64,000 nucleotides of DNA from Halicephalobus mephisto (Eukaryota; Nematoda; Chromadorea; Rhabditida; Panagrolaimidae), in NCBI GenBank assembly GCA_009193035.1, contig SWDT01000145.1, positions 1-64,000 of the forward strand, written 5' to 3'. Position 1 is the stretch's first letter; the number at the start of each line of letters is the position of its first letter. Positions 56,114 through 64,000 of the stretch are shown piece by piece. Made by a program: the position numbers and the translations under genes. Under the pieces are notes generated by a model. It was not told the origin of the DNA, searched no databases, and saw nothing but the letters and a program-made list of their open reading frames with translations.

Positions 56114-57163
56114 ATGGGCAGTATTTTTTCGAAGAAAGTTGAGCCGAAAGATGAACTAGAAATGATTGTTGGACAGTTAAAACAAATAGATGAAAAAATA
56201 ACCGGATTACGAACTCAAAGAAAAAGTTTATCGAAATTTTTCATGGTTTCGGTATTTGTTTGTATCGTCAGTATTGCTATAGATTACATCTACAAAAAAC
56301 CGCAATCTTCGACTTCAATAATTATTGGATTTTGTGTGGTATCTTATTGCGTTTTATATCTCGTTTGCCATATTATTGTCGCTAGATTGTATTCTTACCG
56401 TACTGGGAAACAATACAATGCAAAAGAATTACTTGTTAAAAGAAAAATGAAACTTATGGAAGAAATAAAAGAAAAAGTTAATTTCAACATTGCTAGGGAA
56501 TTAATACTTAAATACGGTAATGAAGAAGATTTACAAGAATTGAATACAATTGCAAAACCTAAAAGTCCACCAAAAACTGCTCCATTGACGGAAATGACGC
56601 CGAATGTACCTAAGAAAGAATCAAATTTAGAAAATTCAACAATTACTGTACTACCGAAAACTCCAGCGAATTTTGGAAAACCTATTCCGTTTTCTAATGA
56701 TACCCCTAAACCTAGGCCAATGCCATTTGAAACTCCAAAACCCATCAGACCGTTTGTAGGTGGATCAAGGACTCCAATGGATAAATTAGTGGATTTCGTT
56801 ATTGGTGATGGGCCGAATAATAGGTAAATTTTTATATTTTTAAAAAATTATAATGTTTTTAGATATGCATTGATATGCAAAAATTGCGAAACTCATAATG
56901 GAATGGCATTGCCGGAGGAATTTGATCGGTTGTCGTATTATTGCTACAAATGTAATTATCGTAATCAAGCAAAATCAAAGAAGATTAGTCCACCGCCTCG
57001 GGGCGTGTCGGCTGATGTGGTGAAGAGAAACAAACCGTTGAGAAGTCCATCTGCTGAGCCTTTGAATCAGGAAAATGTGGGTTTTACAGTAATGAAATAA
57101 TTTCGAAATTTTGTTTAGATGGCTCCAAAATCGGAAGAAAAAGAAATCTCCAATGTGCAATAG
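56114..57163 (+). CDS. lnp-1: Lunapark, ER three-way-junction protein
   Basis: Exons 56114-56823, 56863-57076 and 57119-57163 give 322 aa. The ATG directly follows a TTTTTTAG acceptor, 120 bp after the mrpl-4 stop, the arrangement of an SL2 trans-spliced downstream operon gene. MGSIFSKK is an N-myristoylation-type start. A short coiled coil, two membrane helices (about 41-60 and 69-94) and a proline-rich linker follow. The lunapark zinc finger uses Cys242, Cys245, Cys264, Cys267 around HNGMALPEEF. It shapes tubular ER at three-way junctions. If the last 42-bp intron is retained, translation ends at 57100 with ..VGFTVMK instead. A poly(A) signal AATAAA lies at 57284-57289. Confidence 0.93.
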
Positions 57164-57615
57164 GAATCCGGTACTTTTAGTATATCTGTGAAATTCGGGT
57201 ATTTGTTATTTATCCATTGATTTATCTGTTATGTTTTGGATTTTTTACTTGAAATACTTGTACTATTTAGCGGCATCTATACGAATAAAGGATTCTGGCG
57301 TCGATGACGTGATTAGTGCTTGAATAACATGCTAATTACGAAGATCTCCGGAAACGGTTCCGGTTTCAAGAAGCGGGGGAGCTTCTGGAATCTTCGGAAG
57401 TTGCCAGTTTTGGTCTTTTTTGAAATGACGTGTTTCACAATCAATTTATTTTTTTTTTGCAGATTACGGTATATATATTCCACAAAATTAAGCAATTATT
57501 TTGAAAAAAAAACTAAAAACAAAAAAATTTTCCTTCATGATGGATGTTGAAATGATTGAAAATTACTGTAGAAGTCGAAATGGTTCACTCGTGTTGAAGT
57601 CATTTTTTAAATTTT
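57164..57615. other. Convergent 3' region of lnp-1 and flp-12
   Basis: Contains the lnp-1 poly(A) signal at 57284 and unique sequence with a small palindrome (CCGGAAACGGTTCCGG, about 57350). No gene is supported, although short ORFs exist on both strands. Confidence 0.55.
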
Positions 57616-58656
57616 TTAACGGCGACCAAATCGGATAAATTCGAATTTGTTTCGTCTTTTTTCAGCGAATTTTAATGGAACACCTAAAAAATTAATTTTT
57701 TAAATTTAATAAAAAAAAATAATTTTAAATAAATTTTAATTTTAAATTTAATAAAAAAAATAATTTTAAATAAATTTTAAATTAAAGAAAACAATTTTTA
57801 AATTTAATAAAAAAATTTTTAAATTGAAGAAATAATTTTTCAGTAATTTTTAAATTTAATAAAAAAGTGGATTTTTAAATAAATTTGAATATTTACGTAA
57901 ACTGACCTTCTTGGTACGTTTGGAGCAACTCGAGGGTGTTGTAGAGCTGTCCTTGGATCTTGTTCAGGATTTCGCTCTCGGATGGAACATTGCTACCGTA
58001 GTACTGTGTCTCTAGCATTTCTGGATTCCCTTTGTGAGGAACTAGAAGTTGATTTTTAAAAATTACACAAAGTTAAAAATTTTTTTTAATTTATGAAAAT
58101 TGGAAAATTTTTACTTTTTTGTTTATTAAAATTCGAAATTAAAATTTATATTTCTATTTATGAATATCTGGAATTTAAATTTTTTACTCATGAGGATATC
58201 TCATCCAATGTCCATTTATAGCTCTGATTTCGGATTCCAGACACCTTAAATTTTCCAAAAACGAAGTCAATGGAATCCAAAACAATACAGCAGACTAATT
58301 TTCATTTTTTAAGAATTCTGAATCCAAAAAAATTCTATAATTTCAAAAATTTTATAATTTCAAAAAATTCTATAATTCGAAAAATTTTAAAAAATTCCGT
58401 AATTCGAAAAATTTTAAAAAATTCCGTAATTCGAAAAATTCTGGATCCAGAAAATTCTGTAATCCGAAAACTTTTGACTTGATTATCCAAGCCAATTGTG
58501 CATAATTGTATTTTCATCTCTGGAGATTTGTTGCGCTTTTTGAAAACATGAGATTTAAAATTTAAAAAACTTACTTTGGATTTGTTTTTCAGACACGACC
58601 AGATTGGCAAAACTGATCAAGACAATTAATAAAAATGAAATTGAAAATTTATCCAT
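57616..58656 (-). CDS. flp-12: FMRFamide-like neuropeptide precursor FLP-12
   Basis: Exons 58656-58575, 58041-57907 and 57683-57616 give 94 aa. A clear signal peptide (MDKFSISFLLIVLISFANLVVS) is followed by a helical acidic spacer. At the C-terminus is AEKR-RNKFEFIRFG-RR-stop: a dibasic site, the peptide, the amidation glycine and a closing dibasic pair. The predicted product RNKFEFIRF-amide is the known FLP-12 peptide. lnp-1 and flp-12 carry the same cosmid prefix (C05E11) in C. elegans as I recall, so the adjacency appears conserved. The secreted peptide acts on neuropeptide receptors. Introns are simple. Confidence 0.95.
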
Positions 58657-59480
58657 TATCGTAGTTTTGGATTTTTTATAAAAAATCGTCTTAACAGCAG
58701 CTGTTTTGACAGTAGAAAATGAAAATTTGGATTTTTTAGAAATCGGATTTTCGAGAAGGCGGGTCTCCACTTGGAAGTCGGATTTTGGAAATCCCGTCAC
58801 CAAAATTGCTCCAATTGTTCTCGGACAAAAAACTCGATTCTGTGATGCAACTTCATTAGTCAAAAAACGACGCTGAAATTATTCAAAAAACATTTTATTT
58901 CAGTGTAAAGTTATCTGAATTTTGTAAACAAAGTCGAAAATTCCAAACACCTATGAAAAAATTTGTTTTTAAATCTTCGAAGATACTAAAAAAAAGTTGA
59001 AAGTCCAAACATCCACGAAGCGTTGTTTACAGTATCTTAAATGAGTGAAAAACAAAATTTTAAATTTTAATATTTATGTAAATTTTTTGTTTTTTGATTC
59101 CTTAGGGTACTGTAGAAGAAATGAGAAATTTTAACATTTGTAAAATTTTTTACAGTATCCTAAAATAAGCAAAAACTTAAATTTTAATTTTCAAATTTCC
59201 TAGGGTACTGTAGAAGAAATGAGAAATTTCAACATTTGTAAAATTTTTTACAGTATCCTAAAATAAGCAAAAATCAACATTTAAAATTTAAAAACTTGTG
59301 TAAAATTTTAATTTTCAAACTCTTTAGGGTACTGTAGAAGGAGTTAAAAACCTGAAGATCTACATAAGGATCTTAGGTTTTGATTTTTTAGGATACTGTA
59401 AACGAGACCATAAATCTTAATACTTGCACACAAAAAAGATTTATTAAAACAGCTCTAATGTACCGATTACATTATATTCA
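58657..59480. other. flp-12 upstream region with ~115-bp repeats
   Basis: 58657-58900 is unique promoter-like sequence. From 59095 to 59410, units with 'agggtactgtagaagaaatg' and the near inverse 'tttacagtatcctaaaataa' recur about every 110-115 bp, three times. No ORF of interest. Confidence 0.6.
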
Positions 59481-59864
59481 GTGGACGAATGTATTGAATA
59501 TTGTTATATCTGTTGGCCCGTGTACAGATAAGAAAGGTAGATTTGGAGATAATGTTTATCTTACAAATGCCTAAAGCACAATACAAAATACTCTGTCGGA
59601 TTCGACACAAACAACCAATATATCAACTTCTCGCCGAGGGGAACTGTATATTCTCTTGTCGGTACTCAGGGAATCCGTTCGGGACCAAATACTCCCCGTC
59701 GGTTGTGCTTCTCTCTAAGGATGGGGTGCCCGATCCAGCAAATACTACACACTTATATAAACTTAATGTATCGACACATTGAACATAATGCATCCGATAA
59801 ATCAGGGCCGTTTTAATGTACGTGAACAGAAAAAATATAAGAGCGGAGGAAATATAAGGGGAAA

Positions 59865-59998
59865 AATAAAAAGTATGAGATAAATTACTAATTATGTGTG
59901 GAAATCGGCCTTTGGGATTGGGCTTAGGCATCTAGGTCATGATGGTAACAACACTATGTGAGATTTTGGGATACCATAATTGGTTCAATATTTTTTCT
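59865..59998 (+). repeat. ~138-bp dispersed unit, copy B
   Basis: Matches 35585-35722 with few differences ('gatttt gggataccataattgg' shared, gap mine). It ends in TTTTTT, as does copy A. Confidence 0.75.
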
Positions 59999-60205
59999 TA
60001 CTACCTCAATGTATTCATATATTATATATCATGCACCTATTTTTTGTATGAATATGTACTTTCATACGTACAAAAATGATACATCAAAACAGCTCCAATG
60101 TACCATCATATTGAATATAACATATCTATATGAACTTGATGCATCCATGTGCCGGAAAACTAGATCTGACCTCATATAGTCCGAAACTAATAGGGAAGGA
60201 AAAAC

Positions 60206-60278
60206 GTCTCTCGGCAAGTATCGAACCCGCATCGTCTTGCTATCCGGACAAGTGCTTTTTCTTTTAAGCTACGAGAGC
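60206..60278 (-). tRNA. tRNA-like gene or pseudogene with complete cloverleaf
   Basis: Read on the minus strand it folds fully: acceptor GCTCTCG/CGAGAGA (six of seven pairs), D-stem GCTT/AAGC (four of four), anticodon stem CTTGT/GCAAG, a 5-nt variable loop and T-stem GCGGG/CTTGC with wobbles. The T-loop TTCGATA is normal. A TTTTT terminator follows within three bases. The anticodon loop CCGGATA would give GGA (Ser). However, base 33 is C rather than T, base 37 is T, the D-loop has no GG, and there is no long variable arm. It is probably a tRNA pseudogene or tRNA-derived repeat, but better preserved than the others here. Confidence 0.45.
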
Positions 60279-60659
60279 GACCTTTTCCAATTCCATTCCT
60301 GGAAGCAGAATCGTTTCTCCTGAACGATCGCTCCTTTCTCGCTACGCTTAATGTCGCGACACTATGCATTGAACACAATGTACCCGATAAATCAGAGCCG
60401 TTTTCATTTATCCATACATTAAATGCAATGAACCGCTATCACACTTAATGTATCGATGCATTATATACCATGTACCCGTTTTTTGTATATATAGAAATCC
60501 TCAATTTTGTTGATTTGGGGGATACTATAAACAAAATCAAAAACTCGGAGATCTGTGAAAATTTCTTTATTTTTTAGTTTTCTAGATATTATAAGCAAAA
60601 TTAAAAATCTCGACATCAATAGAAAAACAATATTTTAAAACTTTCAAGATACTATAAAC

Positions 60660-60922
60660 AAAAAAGCGTAACTTTTGGACAAGTAACAAGTGGACATCGT
60701 CGCTGTTACAATTTCGTCACAAATACCAAATATTCTTGACAAATGTAACAATTATATTACAATTTCATCACAAATGTCGAATATTTTTGACAAATGTAAC
60801 AATTCTATTACAATTTCATCACAAATGTCGAATATTCGTGAAAAATGTAACAATTATATTACAATTTCGTCAGATTTCGCAATTATTATTAAAGTAAAAG
60901 TTACGCTTTTTTGTGTGTATAG
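60660..60922. repeat. MITE-like element with internal ~63-bp triplication
   Basis: Ends AAAAAAGCGTAACTTTTG and AAAAGTTACGCTTTTTTGTG, an inverted repeat. The interior repeats 'atttcatcacaaatgtcgaa' plus 'tatttttgacaaatgtaacaat' three to four times. Same family as 5228-5606 and 34900-35385. The plus-strand ORF through it is repeat-derived. Confidence 0.75.
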
Positions 60923-60924
60923 AC

Positions 60925-61583
60925 CAAATTCGAAACTCCAACATCCGTATAAATACCCTCGTATCGGGTCTTTTAGGGTGCTGTAAATAAAGTTAAATAT
61001 CTTCACACTTGTTAACTCTTGCATTTTGAAGCTTTTAAGATACTGTAAATAAATTTGAAATTGCAGTAATTTTCTAATAACTTGTATTTTAAATTTTTTA
61101 AGAAATTGTAAAAATTTCAAAATTTTCAAAGTTATAAATTTCATTTTGGATCTTTTAAGACACCATAAACAAATTTTAAAATTCTAACTTTTGTGTAAAA
61201 TTATATTTTTAATTTTTAAAAATACTGTAAACAAAAATATTTTAAAATTTATAAAAATTTTAATTTTTAATTTTCTGGAATACTGTAAATGAAAGTAAAA
61301 ATTTTAATTACTGTAAGCAAAGTTAAATATTTTAAAATTTATATAAAAACTTTAATTTTTAATTTTTAGGATATTGTAAACAAAAGTGAAAAATCAAATA
61401 TTAGCTTAAAAGTTTCATTTTTAGAATACTGTATTATGGATGAAATTAACAGAATCAAAATTGGTTTATTAATTTTTGGTCACGATGTAATGACATTATC
61501 CAGACGTATTATTCACAATTACTAAAACAATGAAATTTGAATGATCTTAGGCTAGGACAGCTTGCGACCGCGTTCTTGAGGAT
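60925..61583. other. 3' flank of flp-8 with degenerate 'tactgtaaacaaa' repeats
   Basis: Ten or so degenerate units 'tactgtaaacaaagttaaat' spaced 60-75 bp. No gene. Confidence 0.55.
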
Positions 61584-62152
61584 TTAACCGAATCGGATAA
61601 ATTCGTTCTTACGTTTAGCGACAAATTGTTCTCCAGATTCATCGATGTTTCCACCAGTAGATCGACCGAATCTAAAAAATCGAAAATTTAATTTTTTTTT
61701 TTGATTTTCAAATTTTAAAAATTATATTTTAAAAAAATTCAGAAATTAGTTTAACATTTATGAAATTAACTCGAAAAAATTTTATTTTAAAAATTACCTG
61801 ATGAATTCGTTTTTTCTTTTTCCAAAACGGATAAATTCGTTTTTTCTTTTTCCAAAACGAATAAATTCGTTTTTGCGTTTCTGCTTCATGGCGGCTTCTG
61901 AATCGCCACCACTGGCCGAGACGAACCCATTAACTACCAAATTTTCCAATTTTTCTATTTGATGCTGAAAAAAATCATTAAATTAAATTTTAAAAATTAC
62001 AGTACTTGTAATTCGCAAATTCGAAGTTGCATCATGGCTGGATCCATTACTTCACAGGAATTTTGTTGCTGATCCAGAAGTTGAATATCTTGAGCAGATG
62101 CCCAAACCAACAAGGCCAGAAAGGAGATCGAGAGGCTGTACACTGTAGACAT
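61584..62152 (-). CDS. flp-8: FMRFamide-like neuropeptide precursor FLP-8
   Basis: Exons 62152-62006, 61964-61798 and 61671-61584 give 133 aa. A signal peptide ([20 protein letters not shown]) is followed by a spacer and then [31 protein letters not shown], a further spacer, and [14 protein letters not shown]. That is four copies of KNEFIRFG, each with an amidation Gly. The third copy is split by intron 2 between Arg and Phe. The third copy is followed by a single Arg, and the last ends at the stop codon. The predicted peptide KNEFIRF-amide is the known FLP-8 product, secreted by neurons. The repeat units are nearly identical at DNA level in exon 2. Confidence 0.96.
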
Positions 62153-63110
62153 GGTGTTCGAAACGGTATTCAGGACCAAAAGATGAGGTCGAAATTTTAA
62201 AAACTTATTTATATAGGATTCCAGAAGTGGGCGTGGCTTCTGGAGTTACGTGGATGCAAAACGGCACCTGTGGGTGTGTCATCAGAATCCACTTGGATTT
62301 TTCGAAGAATTGCAATTTGGAAATTTTAAATTTTTAAAATTAAAAAAATTTTACATAAACTTGTAATTCAAAAAATCGGAGAACTTTGGTCTCGTTCCGG
62401 TGCCTCAGGTGATATTGATCAAATTTCTCATTTATAATTTTCGACAAAAATACAATTAAAATTAATTGTTTATTTTTGGAAATTTGGGTTTTTAAAAATT
62501 AGAAAATTTAATTTTTTTTACATATTCATCAATCTCGAACCGTTGCTAAATTTGTCAAATGCATAATTAAACTTTTCCAAGAACATAAATCCCACGATAA
62601 TTTCTAAATTTATTCAAAATAGAGGATTTTAAAATTTTATGAATCTTTTGGAAGTTTTTGGAATATTCTGAAACATGTAAGAATTTTTAGGGATTTTTGA
62701 AATTTTCTAAAATCTTCCAAAATTTTTGAAAATTTCTAAAAATTTCAAAACATTTTATAAATTTTGATTTTTTAGGATATTGTAGAAACTTTCGAAATTT
62801 AATAAATTGTTATTAAAATTTTAAAGATTTTCTAAAAATTTTACAACATTCTCGAATTTTATTAATTTTCAAATTTTGAAAATTTCTAAAATTCTCTGAA
62901 TTTTTGGAAATTTCTAGAATTTTGTAGAGGATTTATAAATGTTATGGATTTTTAGAAATCTTAGAACATTATATAATCTGATAGGAAATTTTGAAGTCTT
63001 GAAGACTCTTAAGGACATTTTTGGAAGAAATGACCTGTGACTCATGTTTTAATGTGAAAAATCTGATTCTAGATTTCTGATTTTAATTGTTTACTTTGGC
63101 TTCAAACTTG
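62153..63110. other. flp-8 upstream region
   Basis: 62153-62460 is unique, less AT-rich sequence (candidate promoter). 62480-63000 consists of degenerate 'ttttaaaattttctaaaatt' motifs. No coding sequence recognised. Confidence 0.5.
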
Positions 63111-63111
63111 G

Positions 63112-63345
63112 GCTTCAAGCTTTAGTTATCAACTTCAACTTCGAGCTTTAGTTGTTTACTTTGATCATCAACTTTGATTTCGAGCTTTAATTGTTTACTT
63201 TGATCATCAACTTCAACTTCGAGCTTTAGTTGTCTTCTTTGATCATCAACTTCGACTTCGAGCTTTAGTTGTCTTCTTTGACTTCGAAAATGAACTTCAA
63301 CTTCTGATTGACTGCTTTGACGTCGAACTTTGATCATCAACTTGG
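63112..63345. repeat. 42-bp tandem repeat open on the minus strand
   Basis: 'cttcgagctttagttgt' followed by 'cttctttgatcatcaactt' recurs with period 42, so a minus-strand frame stays open as a repeated 14-residue pattern (DDQSKQLKLEVEVD). The related non-triplet arrays at 1790-2130 and 45770-46020 suggest simple repeat expansion rather than a gene. Confidence 0.7.
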
Positions 63346-63667
63346 ATTTCGGAGTTTGCTTCGAACTTTAATCATCTACTTTGATAAAAGAAGCTCTGTT
63401 TTTTTTATGGGTTGTAAGTGAACTAGTGGTTCAAAGAATGAAATGATAAATCCGGCTAATTAATGTATTTTTGCAAATAATCTGTCTTCTTAATTTTTTG
63501 TAACGTATTAGCAAAATTGTATGGAGAAATAATGGGGTGATTTCAAAATTTTCAATTAAAAAAAGCAAACTTAAAGGTCTTAAATAAACATAAAAAGTCG
63601 ACTTTGAAGATTATTGAGTAGCTTGATAAGGTCGAAATTATTGAATGACAGTCCACGTCGAGGAAAA

Positions 63668-64000
63668 ATGGTCCCGGTCCCGTTACAACCTCTTGTTAAT
63701 TTTATTTATGTTTTTATTTTACGAAAATGGGTAATTGTTGGATTTTTAATAATAATTTTGAACATTTTTACCGTATTCGCAATTTTACATTCCTTCAAAA
63801 AAGCAATTTTTATTTTTATTGTTTCTTTAATCGCCGATTTTTGTTTTTTTTGGAAAATTTTAAAATTAAAAAAATATTTCAAAAAATGGATTACGGTACC
63901 TGTGAAGCATTTTTATTCAGTATTACCGTATAAGAGAAGAATGAAACAAATTACGGTATTTTGCATTCTGATGCCGGTTTTTTTGTACGTCGTGATCGAA
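63668..64000 (+). CDS. Hydrophobic membrane protein, partial (runs off right edge)
   Basis: From ATG 63668 a frame is open for 111 codons to the window end with no stop: MVPVPLQPLVNFIYVFILRK... At least three likely membrane helices are visible: WVIVGFLIIILNIFTVFAIL, AIFIFIVSLIADFCFFW and ITVFCILMPVFLYVVI, joined by lysine-rich loops (KILKLKKYFKKW). No family is recognised. A long AT-rich open frame could be chance, but the alternation of basic loops and helices argues for a real exon. A shorter ORF in another frame (63727-63933) is less convincing. Confidence 0.5.
   Translation, partial: MVPVPLQPLVNFIYVFILRKWVIVGFLIIILNIFTVFAILHSFKKAIFIFIVSLIADFCFFWKILKLKKYFKKWITVPVKHFYSVLPYKRRMKQITVFCILMPVFLYVVIE

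Larger units (their letters stand above)
59481..60660. other. Spacer with degenerate repeats and a tRNA-like gene
   Basis: Segments such as 'acagctctaatgtaccg', 'acagctccaatgtaccatc' and 'aatcagagccgttttcattt' recur in both orientations, suggesting decayed elements. The ~138-bp unit copy B (59865-59998) and the tRNA-like sequence (60206-60278) lie here. I see no protein-coding gene. Confidence 0.5.

Noticed and set aside
59501..59782. 93-codon ORF in the flp-12/flp-8 spacer
   Set aside because: No splice context, no recognisable motif, opposite-strand ORF of similar size, and surrounded by decayed repeats.

Overview
The window is nuclear DNA of a rhabditid (clade V) nematode. Protein-coding genes are split by many AT-rich introns, several as short as 41-48 bp with a TTTTCAG-like acceptor. 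Many start codons sit just behind a 3' splice acceptor with no visible upstream exon, as expected for spliced-leader trans-splicing. The gene products closely resemble Caenorhabditis proteins (TAX-4, ORAI-1, OSM-3, HMT-1, IFT-139, LNP-1, FLP-12, FLP-8). No bacterial, plasmid or CRISPR features are present.

Layout: 0.2-6.1 kb (-) is a TAX-4/CNG-3-type cyclic-nucleotide-gated channel. 7.7-12.5 kb (+) is the Orai calcium channel with alternative first exons. 13.7-15.5 kb (+) is a MADF/BESS-like protein. 15.8-20.5 kb (-) is the ciliary kinesin OSM-3. 22.5-24.5 kb (-) is a ceramide synthase. 25.5-28.0 kb (-) is a dihydrodiol-dehydrogenase-like oxidoreductase. 29.5-32.6 kb (-) is the half ABC transporter HMT-1, divergent from IFT-139/TTC21 at 32.8-42.8 kb (+). 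42.8-44.8 kb (-) is a nuclear hormone receptor and 45.0-48.9 kb (-) a 7TM receptor. 49.8-53.7 kb (+) is a Cys-loop anion channel. 54.6-57.2 kb (+) is a probable operon of mitochondrial uL4m and lunapark. 57.6-58.7 kb (-) is flp-12 and 61.6-62.2 kb (-) is flp-8. A membrane-protein ORF runs off the right edge.

Shared biology: three genes act in sensory cilia (CNG channel, OSM-3 motor, IFT-139 of IFT-A). Perfect matches to the RFX/DAF-19 X-box consensus lie 38 bp before the ift-139 start codon and 1.1 kb upstream of osm-3. Two FMRFamide-like peptide genes ending in FIRFG lie next to each other. Other sensory or signalling genes are the 7TM receptor, the Cys-loop channel and Orai.

Introns and spacers are packed with minisatellites, foldback/MITE-like elements and dispersed repeats. 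Notable are a 284-bp sequence read as identical in introns of two genes 14.8 kb apart, a five-fold tandem array of one gene's exon end plus splice donor, and tRNA-like sequences. Exon models were assembled by hand from splice signals, reading frame and family conservation. Every multi-exon CDS total given here is divisible by three. Family comparisons are from memory, without database searches.
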